Of a stretch of 64,000 nt of DNA, positions 1 to 8,698 are shown piece by piece (within the stretch, counting starts at the first letter, position 1; every line of letters starts with the position of its first letter). Both the position numbers and the translations under genes were made by a program. The stretch lies in the NCBI RefSeq assembly GCF_010994275.1, contig NZ_WMCD01000007.1, positions 1-64,000 on the forward strand. Direction: 5' to 3'. The notes beneath the pieces were generated by a model. That model was not told the origin of the DNA, ran no database searches, and saw only the letters and a list, made by a program, of their open reading frames with translations. The stretch comes from Cyclobacterium jeungdonense (lineage in GTDB: Bacteria; Bacteroidota; Bacteroidia; Cytophagales; Cyclobacteriaceae).

Positions 1-1180
1 GGTGGATTATTTTTCCCTCCACCATGGTCATACTTATCGTAATATTGGAATCAAACAAAAGTAAATCGGCGTCCATTCCTTCCTGAATGGCGCCTTTTTT
101 ATTGTCAATTCCCATAATGCGCGCAGGCGTTTGACTTATCATTTTTACAGCTTCCAACAACGATACGTCTGCTTTTTGAAGCATGGTTCGGACCAATCGG
201 TCCGCCGTAGCTACACTTCCGGCAAAGGAACTTCGATCTGGTAATTTGGCCACATCATCTTCTATAATCACCTTCAATCCGCCTTCTTTGTGCCCCAGCA
301 TGCTCTCTCCTTCCGGCATACCTGCACCCCGCATGGCATCAGTAATCAAAGCAATCTTTTCAGGACCCTTTACTTTATAAATAAGTTTTAATAAAGGAGC
401 AGGAAGGTGGATTCCGTCTGCGATAATTTCTACGTCCAACGCATCCAGAAGCAGGCTGCTTTCAATCACCCCCGCGTACCGAAAGGCATTTCTTCGGGTA
501 ACTCCAGACATACCGGAATACAAATGCGTTGAAAGGGTGTATCCTGCTTCGATGGCAGCAAGAACTTCCTCGTAAACGGCATCTGTATGTGCCATGGCTG
601 CCAAAACACCTTTTTCACGTAACCTTCTTCCGAATTCCAGCGCTCCCTTTCTTTCCGGAGCCGCACTCCATCGGGCAATGAGGTGGGAATGCGCCAAAAT
701 CTCTTCGTACTCTGCCGGATCGGGATCCCGAATGTATCGCGGATCCTGGGCACCGCGTTGGTTCATCGCAAAGTAGGGACCTTCCAGGTGCATGCCTAAA
801 AACACAGCCCCCCGATCATTTGCCTGCTTTGCCTTCTCATAGATCTTAAGCAATTCCAATAACTGCTCCCGGGTGCTGGTTAGCGAAGTCGGTACCATCG
901 CTGTGGTCCCGTGCCGGGCATGCATGCGGGCTATTTCTAAAAAACCTTCCAGGTCTCCGTCCATAAAATCATGCCCTCCTCCACCATGCACGTGCAAGTC
1001 GATGAAACCCGGCGAAACATACCTCCCCCGGGCATCGATCGTATCAACTTCAGGTAGCGATCTGTTGTCACCAAAAATACCCTCAATGCACCCGTCTTTT
1101 ATCAGGACGGATGCATTGTAGCGTATTTCAAATGGAGTAATTACATTACCATTGATTATCTGTAGGAATCCGGTTTCCAT
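1..1180 (-). CDS. nagA: N-acetylglucosamine-6-phosphate deacetylase, C-terminus cut by window edge
   Basis: Reading frame open from ATG at 1180 to the window edge (about 393 residues seen). NagA removes the acetyl group from GlcNAc-6-phosphate in the cytoplasm, the committed step of amino-sugar catabolism. Visible amidohydrolase motifs: DLHVHGGGG with the metal-binding HxH at residues 63/65, HLEGPYF, AHTDA, STHLYSGMSG (families usually have THLFNAM) and ITDAM with the catalytic Asp. It is the last visible gene of a minus-strand operon, 21 nt after the symporter stop. The substituted THLYSGM motif leaves room for a related N-acetylhexosamine or N-acyl-sugar deacetylase. The family call is secure; the exact substrate is inferred. 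Confidence 0.9.
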   Translation of the reverse strand, partial: METGFLQIINGNVITPFEIRYNASVLIKDGCIEGIFGDNRSLPEVDTIDARGRYVSPGFIDLHVHGGGGHDFMDGDLEGFLEIARMHARHGTTAMVPTSLTSTREQLLELLKIYEKAKQANDRGAVFLGMHLEGPYFAMNQRGAQDPRYIRDPDPAEYEEILAHSHLIARWSAAPERKGALEFGRRLREKGVLAAMAHTDAVYEEVLAAIEAGYTLSTHLYSGMSGVTRRNAFRYAGVIESSLLLDALDVEIIADGIHLPAPLLKLIYKVKGPEKIALITDAMRGAGMPEGESMLGHKEGGLKVIIEDDVAKLPDRSSFAGSVATADRLVRTMLQKADVSLLEAVKMISQTPARIMGIDNKKGAIQEGMDADLLLFDSNITISMTMVEGKIIH

Positions 1181-1201
1181 CAGGTTTGTTTCAATATCAA
1201 T

Positions 1202-2623
1202 TTATTGGTCTTTCTTCGGAGAAATCAACTGCAATTTTTTACCGGTAAGATGACTGATGACGGCCACCAAACCAAGGATAATGAACAGTAACAAATCCAG
1301 TCTTAACCCAAAATACATGTCGGGGATAAAACCAGCCAGCGAACTTAGGAAAACAAGTAATCCGGCCAGAGACAGATAGATAATTGCCGGGGAAACTTTT
1401 CGATCACTGAGGATACCCAGAATAATCATGGGGCCCATAATTCCGGTACCTGCAAAACTTACCCTGGCCAGTAACACCAACTGGTCAAAGACGATAATGG
1501 AAAAAAAGAAAGCGATGATGGAAAAAACAAAAATGCCAATCTTTGTATTCCGCATAATGCTATTTTCACTGCCACGCAACAAGCCCCTAAGTTCCGAGCC
1601 CAATGCAAATATTTGGGCATTGGTAGTGGACAATCCTGCCGCAATCAAACCTATGATCGCTAGGGCCGCAACAGCATCCGGTTGATCATAGAGAAAGGCA
1701 TTCGCAAAGAATTCGTCCCTTCCATACTCAGAATACAAATCAGCCCCATACATCCCTATGAAAATGGTAGGCAAAATAACCAGGATGGCAAAAGCACCCA
1801 GGGAAACCGCCATAAGCTGCATGGTCTTCATGCTTTTCATAACCACAATCCGGGTAGTAAACTGAGGCTGGGTAACGGGAATCATCAAAATAGCTATCAG
1901 GGAAGCAATCAAAAATTGAGGAGTCAAAAGCCCTTGCGGTCCGGGAGTGGATAACAAGTCTTCTCGTACGGTGCCAATTTTATCGAACATAGGACCGATT
2001 CCGCCAAAATGATTAAGACAAGACCAGCCGATAATCCAGATGACGACCAATAAGAGCAGTCCCTGAATGGCGTCACTGAAAATGATTGCCTTCAACCCTC
2101 CAATTTCACTGTATATCAACATAATCAATACGATGCCTGCTGACCAACCCCAGGCCGGAAAGGACCCGGGAAAAGCCGCATCCATAAAAATGGCAATGCC
2201 TTGGATCTGAATTCCTACGTAAGGAATAAGAAATAGAAACGCACTGAGAAAAAAAACATATCCAGCAAGCTTGTTTTCGTAGCACCTGCTGATTAGCCCG
2301 GAAACACCTCTGAACTCCATGCCTTTGACCTTGTTCCGTATATGAAAGCCGAACCACAGGAGCAAAAACACCATGGCTCCATCGGATACGGCTAGAAATA
2401 TCCAAGCCCCTACGCCATTAATCCGGAAAAAATCCGGCATACCTAAAAAAGTAAAGGTACTGAAAAGCGCCGCCGCAAAGGTCAGCACACCAAGTGTCAG
2501 TCCAATATTGGATCCCGCCATCATAAACTCTTCGGAGGACCTGTTTTTCTTATAGGATTTTAAAGAAGCGAAAACCAAAAGGCCTGCATATATGAGGCCA
2601 AATACCCATACCCAGAATATCAT
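1202..2623 (-). CDS. Sodium:solute symporter family permease (SSS)
   Basis: 473 residues, strongly hydrophobic, with about 12-13 predicted membrane helices from the first residues on; typical length for the SSS family (SLC5-like) of Na+-driven sugar, amino-acid or organic-acid importers. No signal peptide beyond the first helix. Its start overlaps the stop of the upstream 75-residue membrane protein by 4 nt (ATGA), so the two are probably translationally coupled. Position between sugar dehydrogenases and nagA suggests uptake of the mono- or disaccharide released by the GH88-like enzyme. Family assignment is by overall pattern; the substrate cannot be read from sequence. Confidence 0.88.
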   Translation of the reverse strand: MIFWVWVFGLIYAGLLVFASLKSYKKNRSSEEFMMAGSNIGLTLGVLTFAAALFSTFTFLGMPDFFRINGVGAWIFLAVSDGAMVFLLLWFGFHIRNKVKGMEFRGVSGLISRCYENKLAGYVFFLSAFLFLIPYVGIQIQGIAIFMDAAFPGSFPAWGWSAGIVLIMLIYSEIGGLKAIIFSDAIQGLLLLVVIWIIGWSCLNHFGGIGPMFDKIGTVREDLLSTPGPQGLLTPQFLIASLIAILMIPVTQPQFTTRIVVMKSMKTMQLMAVSLGAFAILVILPTIFIGMYGADLYSEYGRDEFFANAFLYDQPDAVAALAIIGLIAAGLSTTNAQIFALGSELRGLLRGSENSIMRNTKIGIFVFSIIAFFFSIIVFDQLVLLARVSFAGTGIMGPMIILGILSDRKVSPAIIYLSLAGLLVFLSSLAGFIPDMYFGLRLDLLLFIILGLVAVISHLTGKKLQLISPKKDQ

Positions 2624-2847
2624 ACGTCTTCCTCCTCATTTTGCATACCTGGATGTACCCGCGTTCCGATGTAGGTGAGGACAACCAAAAGTACCGTGAT
2701 AATAAAACTGGTCCATAAACTGTAGGGTACACCTGCTAATTCCGGCGTAGCAATTCCCTGCGGTATGACCAAAGGGGTAAAGGTTAGGATGCAAAGGAAA
2801 ATCGCGGCGATACAACATATTTTCCAATAGAGTCTCTTTTTTTCCAT
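2620..2847 (-). CDS. Small two-helix membrane protein partnered with SSS symporter (DUF3311-like)
   Basis: 75 residues with two hydrophobic segments (about residues 8-28 and 42-62) separated by a short loop containing PQGIATPELAGVP, and an acidic tail. Genes of this size and shape (DUF3311-type) sit directly before sodium:solute symporters in many bacteria and are thought to be accessory subunits. The 4-nt overlap with the symporter start supports that pairing here. Function is inferred from context; the domain name was assigned by resemblance, not by a profile search. Confidence 0.75.
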   Translation of the reverse strand: MEKKRLYWKICCIAAIFLCILTFTPLVIPQGIATPELAGVPYSLWTSFIITVLLVVLTYIGTRVHPGMQNEEEDV

Positions 2848-2962
2848 TTGAATTGGGTTTAGGTCATTTAATTGACAATATACAATTGTTGACCGAAATT
2901 GAACAAAAATTTATTAAAACAGGCAACTGGCAGAAATAAAGTTCGTACCAATTACCCTCTTT

Positions 2963-3739
2963 TTATAATCTGGGGATGGTCAATCCACCGTCAACCATAA
3001 TCACCTGGCCTGTTGAATAAGGAAAATCACCTTTGGCCAGCGCAGCTACAGCCAGACCAACATCCTCTGGTAGGCCCCACCTGGCCTGCACACAAAGCCC
3101 TTCGCCAAGAAGTTTGTCATATTTTTCTTGAACACCGGAGGTCATATCGGTTGCTATGATTCCCGGTCGGACTTCAAATACCGGAATATTGAATTCTCCA
3201 AGCCTCACGGCAAAGAGCTGGGTAGCCATACTCATACCGGCCTTAGCTACACAATATTCTCCCCGATTAACAGAGGCCACCGTGGCAGAAATAGAAGAAA
3301 CATTAATGATAGCGCCTTTGAAGTCGGGCTTCTCCTTTTTCTGAGAAATCATCCGGTTAGCAGCTAACTGCGAAAGAAAATAGGCTGAATGCAAATTCGT
3401 TTTCAAGACATAGTCAAAACTTTCTTCGGAAGCCTCTAGAATGTCTTTTCTCTCTTTAGGGGCCACACCGGCATTATTTACCAAGACATGCAGACGGCCA
3501 TAATGACTATCAATGGCATCGATAATCCCCTGCCTGTCTGCAGCACTTCCTACATCTCCTCTGCAATACAGTACTTCTGCCCCCAACGCCCTTAACTCAT
3601 CCAGGCTGTCTGCAGTATCTTCTTCCTTTCGCATGCCGTTAATAGCCAGATCAAATCCTTCTTTTGCAAGACACCTGGCAATCCCCAGACCGATACCTCT
3701 TGAACCACCGGTAATCAGTGCTACATTTTTCATAGTCAT
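2963..3739 (-). CDS. Short-chain dehydrogenase/reductase (3-ketoacyl-ACP reductase-like sugar dehydrogenase)
   Basis: About 258 residues, the standard length of a classical SDR. N-terminal Rossmann motif ITGGSRGIG, NNAGV, catalytic Ser in INVSSIS and the active-site YCVAK (YxxxK) are all present. ATG codons at 3739 and 3733 both fit; the TTG at 3742 is less likely. It begins 6 nt after the stop of the Gfo/Idh gene, so it is co-transcribed. SDRs of this group annotated as 3-ketoacyl-ACP reductase are often sugar or uronate dehydrogenases when inside carbohydrate operons. A 115-nt gap follows before the symporter pair. Confidence 0.88.
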   Translation of the reverse strand: MTMKNVALITGGSRGIGLGIARCLAKEGFDLAINGMRKEEDTADSLDELRALGAEVLYCRGDVGSAADRQGIIDAIDSHYGRLHVLVNNAGVAPKERKDILEASEESFDYVLKTNLHSAYFLSQLAANRMISQKKEKPDFKGAIINVSSISATVASVNRGEYCVAKAGMSMATQLFAVRLGEFNIPVFEVRPGIIATDMTSGVQEKYDKLLGEGLCVQARWGLPEDVGLAVAALAKGDFPYSTGQVIMVDGGLTIPRL

Positions 3740-3745
3740 CAAATC

Positions 3746-4888
3746 TTAAAGTTCAGGAATGTCGACCCAGGCTCTTTTCGCCCAACTTTCAAGGCCTTTC
3801 TCTGCCAACTGCACGCCCCTTGCACCTGCTTTCATATCCCAGGGAAAGGGTTCATCGGCAACAACGTGTTTTAAAAACAACTCCCATTGCACTTTGAAAG
3901 CATTGTCCATGGGTTCCTGTTCTGGAACTTTAGACCATCCTTCATAAAAGTCAATTGGCTGAACGATATCCGGGTTCCATACGGGCTTGGGGGTGTTGCC
4001 ATAATGTTGAATGTAGCATTCCCTAAGCCCGGCTACTGCCGATCCCTTGGTGCCATCCACCTGAACCGTCAACAAATCATCTCTCCTGACACGTACCGTC
4101 CAGGAGGAGTTGAAATGGGCGATGATATCTCCTTCCAATTCAAAGGTGGCGTATGCGGCATCATCTGCGGTACATGTATAGGGTTTTCCCTGTTCGTCTA
4201 CCCGTTCCTTGATATGCGTAGCTCCGGTACAAGATACGGCTTTTACCTTTCCAAATATATTGTCTAACACATAACGCCAGTGGCAAAGCATGTCTACGAT
4301 GATGCCTCCATCGTCTTCTTTCCGGTAGTTCCAAGACGGTCTCTGCGCGGGTACCGTGTGTCCTTCAAAGACCCAGTATCCAAACTCCCCTCTTACAGAA
4401 AGGATCTCACCAAAAAAATCATTTTCAATCAGACGCTTTAATTTCCTAAGACCGGGCAACCATAGTTTATCCTGGACGACTCCATTTTTTACTCCGGCTT
4501 TATTACAAATATCATAAAGCTCCAGCGCAGTGGCGGTATCCACTGCTACCGGTTTTTCGCAGTAGACGTGTTTTCCGGCCTTCACGGCTTGTTTGACTGC
4601 ATCGGCTCTGCGGCCGGTAGTCTGAGCATCAAAATAAATACTGTACTGCGAATCCTGCATGACCGCATCCAAATCGGTAGTATATTTTTCCACACCGGAC
4701 TTTTTGCTGAGGGCCTGCAACTTGGCCTCATTTCTCCCCACCAAAACCGGGTCGGGCATGATGGTATCCCCATTTGCAAGTTTTACGCCACCTTGCTTGA
4801 TAATTTCAACGATGCTTCGCATCAAATGCTGGTTGGTGCCCATCCTGCCGGTGACACCATTCATGATAATTCCTACTTTATGTTCCAT
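3746..4888 (-). CDS. Gfo/Idh/MocA family NAD(P)-dependent oxidoreductase
   Basis: 380 residues. N-terminal nucleotide-binding segment (MNGVTGRMG replaces the usual GxGxxG), central CEKPVAVD with the conserved Lys of the EKP motif, and a C-terminal substrate-binding domain. Family members oxidise or isomerise sugars, inositols or their derivatives. It lies 16 nt after the TIM-barrel isomerase and 6 nt before the SDR, a common trio in Bacteroidota and Planctomycetota sugar operons. The residues specifying substrate cannot be read with confidence. Confidence 0.87.
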   Translation of the reverse strand: MEHKVGIIMNGVTGRMGTNQHLMRSIVEIIKQGGVKLANGDTIMPDPVLVGRNEAKLQALSKKSGVEKYTTDLDAVMQDSQYSIYFDAQTTGRRADAVKQAVKAGKHVYCEKPVAVDTATALELYDICNKAGVKNGVVQDKLWLPGLRKLKRLIENDFFGEILSVRGEFGYWVFEGHTVPAQRPSWNYRKEDDGGIIVDMLCHWRYVLDNIFGKVKAVSCTGATHIKERVDEQGKPYTCTADDAAYATFELEGDIIAHFNSSWTVRVRRDDLLTVQVDGTKGSAVAGLRECYIQHYGNTPKPVWNPDIVQPIDFYEGWSKVPEQEPMDNAFKVQWELFLKHVVADEPFPWDMKAGARGVQLAEKGLESWAKRAWVDIPEL

Positions 4889-4904
4889 ATGTAATCCTAT
4901 TTTA

Positions 4905-5735
4905 CTAGCAATGATAATAACTTTTTACAATTTCGCTTAAAAACTCCTTTTGGTCTCGGGCCCAGTGACGGTCCGAAAAGATTTCCACTTCATTAAATCC
5001 GGAAAAACCTGCCTCTTCAGCCCATCCACGAATCGTAGGGATATCGATACAGCCCTCTCCCATCAATCCACGATCATTGAGAAAGTCTACCGTCGGACTC
5101 ATCCAGTCACAAATATGAAAAGCAAAAAGGTTTCCGTGGCTGCCGCAGCGAAAAAGCTCCTCTTTGAGGTCCGGATCCCACCATAAATGGTACACGTCCG
5201 CTGCCACACCTACATGGTCAGAACCAATCGCCTCCGCCATTTCATTGGCCTGACGCAAGGTATTGACCGCCGAACGGGTGTCTGCATACATCGGATGCAA
5301 GGGTTCAATGGCCAGTTTGACTCCATTTTGCATGGCATGTGGCAATACTTTTTCAATTCCCTCCCGGATCTGCTTTCTGGAAATTTCCAAAGATTGTCCC
5401 GGATCTGCTCCACAAACCAAAACGATCATGGGGGCGCCCAGCGCTGCCGCTTCATCGATTGCTTTGAGATTATCCTGGATGGCCATATCGCGGTCCTTTT
5501 CTGAAACTGAAGGAAAGAACCCTCCTCTCACCAGAGAAACAATCTCCAACCCATGACTTCGGAGCCGATCGCCGGCAGCCGCTATATCCCGGCCACCTAA
5601 ATATTGTCTCCATACAGAAATCCCTTTGACTCCGGCCATTTCATAATTCTCCGCCGCTTCTTCCAGACTCCAGTGTTTGGTAGTGATGGTATGAACGCAA
5701 AGCTTGCTTAGATCTTTGATGGGTTTTATACTCAT
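4905..5735 (-). CDS. Sugar phosphate isomerase/epimerase (AP endonuclease 2-type TIM barrel)
   Basis: 276 residues, typical of the xylose-isomerase-like TIM barrel family. Features that fit metal-binding ends of the barrel strands are [28 protein letters not shown] and NEVEIFS, which supply the usual Glu, His, Asp and Glu ligands. Overlaps the preceding GH88-like gene by 4 nt and is followed 16 nt later by the Gfo/Idh gene, so it is an internal operon member. Likely isomerises or epimerises the sugar freed by the operon; exact reaction unknown. Confidence 0.85.
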   Translation of the reverse strand: MSIKPIKDLSKLCVHTITTKHWSLEEAAENYEMAGVKGISVWRQYLGGRDIAAAGDRLRSHGLEIVSLVRGGFFPSVSEKDRDMAIQDNLKAIDEAAALGAPMIVLVCGADPGQSLEISRKQIREGIEKVLPHAMQNGVKLAIEPLHPMYADTRSAVNTLRQANEMAEAIGSDHVGVAADVYHLWWDPDLKEELFRCGSHGNLFAFHICDWMSPTVDFLNDRGLMGEGCIDIPTIRGWAEEAGFSGFNEVEIFSDRHWARDQKEFLSEIVKSYYHC

Positions 5736-7114
5736 GATAGACAGTTAAAGAACGTGTAATAAGGGTCCTTATCAATGATCCGCTGGACATACAAGGCTAG
5801 TTCCCGTGCGTGATAATCACCCCACATACTGGACTCGTTGCAGGCAATTTTCTGTCCTTTGGGCACATTGTCCCAACCATTGGGCTGATGATAAATGGAA
5901 TGCAACAAAATACCCTGATGATTTTTGTCCGTACTTAAGTAAGGCTCTTCCAGCAAGGTGCGGAGGACGGTGAGCCCTGCCTGCCAGTATTTTTTAGCTT
6001 TTTCCGTTTGTCCTTTTCGCTGCAAGTAATGACCCAATCGCAGCAATCCCTGGGCGCCTATAGCTGCCGCAGTACTATCTACAGGCTCATAAGCATTGTA
6101 GGGATCGGCCGGATTTGAAAGGTAGTCACCCAATTTATGCAGGTTTGGAGCACCTGTATCCCAATACGGAACGCCGTCTATTGGCGTATGGTCAATATAG
6201 AAATCACAACTGGCTGTGGCAGCCTTTAGTAAAAATGCCTCAATTTCAACTGGTGAGCCATATGCCTTCAAAGAATCATCGGATAAGTTGTCAATATATT
6301 CCAACTCCTCGGCAAAGCCACACATAGCCCAGGCCAATCCCCTGGTCCAGGTAGAAAACCCAGTATATCCCTGCTGGGCATTGGGACAGCGGTAATTACC
6401 ATCTCGCGTATTGAAGACACTTTCATGAGCTGTACGTCCCCATACATCGTACCTGTCCCTGCCTTCTCCGTAATACACTGAATAATCGGCCGTGGCTTTG
6501 GCATGTTGAAGGCCCCGGACAAGTAAATTCACTTTTTTGTCATTTTCTTCCTGCAACACATGTCCCAAACTATAGCTAAGCATCAGAATCCGTACGGTCC
6601 GGATGGTATCTACAAAAAGAGAATGTGGCCCGTTAAACGAATGAATAAATCCTCCATCCTTAATAGGGGTCCATCGACTGGCTTGTACTGCGCCAGAGAT
6701 TTTAAGGGCTAATTCATAGAAATTCTTCTCCCATTCGTTATAGGGAATTTTTTCTTCCACCATTAACCGCAGGAGATTGCCATAGGTACTCACATTATTA
6801 AATCCATGGTCATGTACTCCGGTATGACTGATATGCGGAGCCATCAGTTGCAGGGTCTTCATTTTACCTTTGTCCAAAAAATCCATGTCCCCGGTAGCAT
6901 CGAACTGCAAGATGGAAGAGCCAAATTGAAAGCCTTGGGTCCATTCTGTCCATCCCCGGGTCGTGTATTTTCCATTTACAGTAAATACCGGTGAACCCTG
7001 ATTTTGAGGGTATTCTTTTTCAATCGATTTGATTTTTTCAGCAGAAAGCTGCCAAAACCGCCCCAAGCTCTTTTTCAGGTCTTGGGCTTGAATTTCAGAA
7101 TCTATTGCTATCAT
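5732..7114 (-). CDS. GH88-like unsaturated glucuronyl hydrolase
   Basis: 460 residues with the alternating helix pattern of an (alpha/alpha)6 barrel. Asp102 in GVHDHGFN and Asp169 in SLFVDTIRT sit where GH88 unsaturated glucuronyl hydrolases have their two catalytic Asp residues; STWTRGLAWAMCGF and the C-terminal SSMWGDYHAREL also resemble the family. GH88 enzymes cleave the unsaturated uronic acid made by polysaccharide lyases from glycosaminoglycan-type oligosaccharides. No clear signal peptide, so a cytoplasmic site is likely. First gene of the operon. GH105 is the main alternative. Confidence 0.8.
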   Translation of the reverse strand: MIAIDSEIQAQDLKKSLGRFWQLSAEKIKSIEKEYPQNQGSPVFTVNGKYTTRGWTEWTQGFQFGSSILQFDATGDMDFLDKGKMKTLQLMAPHISHTGVHDHGFNNVSTYGNLLRLMVEEKIPYNEWEKNFYELALKISGAVQASRWTPIKDGGFIHSFNGPHSLFVDTIRTVRILMLSYSLGHVLQEENDKKVNLLVRGLQHAKATADYSVYYGEGRDRYDVWGRTAHESVFNTRDGNYRCPNAQQGYTGFSTWTRGLAWAMCGFAEELEYIDNLSDDSLKAYGSPVEIEAFLLKAATASCDFYIDHTPIDGVPYWDTGAPNLHKLGDYLSNPADPYNAYEPVDSTAAAIGAQGLLRLGHYLQRKGQTEKAKKYWQAGLTVLRTLLEEPYLSTDKNHQGILLHSIYHQPNGWDNVPKGQKIACNESSMWGDYHARELALYVQRIIDKDPYYTFFNCLS

Positions 7115-7264
7115 TATTTTTATGGGTTTAAATTTGTTTGGGATAATGTCATCTGGATGTCAAATTCAAAATTTAAATCGGAAATGGTGTATTGAATCTT
7201 GCACTTTTTATTTTAAAGGATAAAGCTACCTCTATATATCATCATTATAAAGGTATTTTTTAAG
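7115..7264 (-). promoter_or_regulatory. Leader region of the GH88-led operon
   Basis: A 150-nt AT-rich spacer between the AraC gene stop and the first operon gene. Read on the minus strand it contains a TACCTTTA close to the Bacteroidota -7 consensus near 7254-7247, but no clear -33 box at the right distance. No stable riboswitch-like fold was noticed. Confidence 0.3.
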
Positions 7265-8176
7265 TTAAAGCTGGTACTTTTCGTTCTCAGACTTCCTGAA
7301 GTCCGATGGGGTTTTCCCCGTTTTCCTTTTAAAAATTCGACTGAAATAGGATGGATCCTGGTAATTAAGCTGATAAGCAATCTCCTTGTTGGAAAGATCA
7401 GTATAAATCAGGTACCGCTTTGCCTGGAGCATAAGCCGGTCAAGGATCACCTCACCGGCAGTGAAGCCGGTGATATTTTTGACATATTTATTTAAAACTG
7501 ATGGAGACATGGCCATCATGGAGGCATAGTCTTGCACCTGATGTACCTGTCGAAATCGCTGTTCTACAAGCGCGTTGAATTGCTGTACAAAAGCAAAATG
7601 AGGATCCAATGTTTTGTTTTTATCTGCGAAGTACCGCAAATAATACTGTTTGCATTTAATCAGGAAGATTTGCAAAAAATGGCGGAGAATCTCCGACGTA
7701 AATCCATCCCACCGCAGGTATTCTTTTCTTATAGAAACTATCAAATGCAAAAGCTCCTCAAAATCATCCCTGCGAAGATTAAGGATGGGTACGAGGGTAG
7801 GATTATTGAAAAAAGGCAATGCAAATAGGATATCTTCCTGACCGGCCTCTACCCCATAAAATTCTCTTGAAAAGACCATTAGGTAACCATGGTAGTCATT
7901 TTCGCGGCTTATCAGATGGATTTGCCCCGGAGAAAGAAAGTGCACACTATTGGAATGAATCGGGTGTGATTCAAAGTCTATTTCATGTTTCCCTGCCCCG
8001 GTAATAAAGACACAGATTTCATAGTATTTATGGCGGTGAGGTCGATTCGTTTCATGGGGGTAGGTGCTATTCTGAATCGTCTTTCCCTGTACTTCATAAA
8101 TTTGAAATGCCCGCGGGTTGGTTATCTTCGGCATTTCATAGGTTTTTATCGGCTCTCCTATAGACGTTTGTGGCAT
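7265..8176 (-). CDS. AraC family transcriptional regulator with N-terminal cupin sensor
   Basis: About 303 residues from ATG 8176; a longer form would need a TTG at 8227 and adds an unlikely hydrophobic leader. The N-terminal half has a cupin-like sensor with HRHKYYEICVFITG. The C-terminal 100 residues hold the two helix-turn-helix units (YASMMAMSPSVLNKYVK, then LSNKEIAYQLNYQDPSYFSR followed by FKRKTGKTPSDFRK). Such regulators bind a sugar and control adjacent catabolic operons. It is encoded 150 nt upstream of, and on the same strand as, the GH88-led operon, which it probably controls. Confidence 0.88.
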   Translation of the reverse strand: MPQTSIGEPIKTYEMPKITNPRAFQIYEVQGKTIQNSTYPHETNRPHRHKYYEICVFITGAGKHEIDFESHPIHSNSVHFLSPGQIHLISRENDYHGYLMVFSREFYGVEAGQEDILFALPFFNNPTLVPILNLRRDDFEELLHLIVSIRKEYLRWDGFTSEILRHFLQIFLIKCKQYYLRYFADKNKTLDPHFAFVQQFNALVEQRFRQVHQVQDYASMMAMSPSVLNKYVKNITGFTAGEVILDRLMLQAKRYLIYTDLSNKEIAYQLNYQDPSYFSRIFKRKTGKTPSDFRKSENEKYQL

Positions 8177-8347
8177 TGGGGCCCAAGATAAGGAAAAATG
8201 GAAAAAAACCCATTTACAATTCGTCAAACAGATACTCGTTGAAACCGAAAATATTATAGATATTAAAATTTTATGCTTGTAAATTTATTTATAATGTAAT
8301 TTTTTAAAATATTTTTTATATTATTTTCAAATTATAGCTCAATGTAT

Positions 8348-8355
8348 TACCTTTG
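8348..8355 (+). promoter_or_regulatory. Bacteroidota -7 element upstream of the tRNA-like gene
   Basis: TACCTTTG is a perfect match to the Bacteroidota housekeeping -7 consensus TAnnTTTG. Start of transcription would fall near 8361-8363, about 28 nt before the mature 5' end at 8390. The -33 TTTG box is weak (TTTTC near 8324-8328). Confidence 0.5.
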
Positions 8356-8389
8356 AAATATCAAATAAAGACAAAGGGTCTTTTTACAA

Positions 8390-8513
8390 TGTAGGATGAT
8401 GAAATTGGCAGACATACCCTCCTGTCTCGGGGGTGGGGAGTCCAGTAAAAAGCAAATAGCGAGCTCGTATTTTGCCTAACTGCCCCGTGGAGGTTCGAGT
8501 CCTTCTCCTACAG
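8390..8513 (+). tRNA. Class II tRNA-like gene, anticodon GUC, with giant variable arm
   Basis: All canonical arms are present. The 7-bp acceptor pairs 8390-8396 (TGTAGGA) with 8506-8512 (TCCTACA). A 3-bp D stem carries a Leu-type D loop with GG at 8407-8408. The anticodon arm is CCCTC / CTGTCTC / GGGGG (8417-8433), with U33 and anticodon GTC at 8424-8426. The 5-bp T stem has loop TTCGAGT (8494-8500). Discriminator G is at 8513 and CCA is not encoded. Between T8434 and G8489 lies a 54-nt variable region: GGGG/CCCC outer stem (8435-8438 with 8483-8486), CAGT/ACTG, then a GCAAATA / TATTTTGC hairpin with a 9-nt loop. Normal class II arms are about 10-24 nt. Anticodon, C38 and G73 match Asp identity, but D and variable arms resemble tRNA-Leu. 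Position 37 is an unusual T. Confidence 0.75.
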
Positions 8514-8544
8514 CAGGTTATTTTGGGTTTATTGTTAATTGACT

Positions 8545-8576
8545 AAAGCTATGAGACATTGTTTCATAGCTTTTTT
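8545..8576 (+). terminator. Rho-independent terminator of the tRNA-like gene
   Basis: Perfect 10-bp stem AAAGCTATGA (8545-8554) with TCATAGCTTT (8564-8573), 9-nt loop, T-tract running to 8576. It lies 31 nt after the tRNA-like 3' end, giving the RNA its own transcription unit. Confidence 0.85.
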
Positions 8577-8698
8577 GATTTTATGCCTGACGGGTTACCG
8601 TCCTTACCCAAATTTCCAATTCAGAAAACCTAATTTGTAAAATGCGCCAGCGGGCCTGAAAGTCCTCATGAATACTTCCCGCAGATGTTCCTCCGGAA

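Noticed and set aside
8435..8488. Extra sequence in the tRNA-like RNA as a group I or group II intron
   Set aside because: 54 nt is far too short for a self-splicing intron, and it sits in the variable arm, not in or next to the anticodon loop.
8390..8513. Ordinary tRNA-Leu
   Set aside because: The D arm and V-arm base look Leu-like, but the anticodon is GUC and the discriminator is G, not A, so normal leucylation and decoding would not fit.
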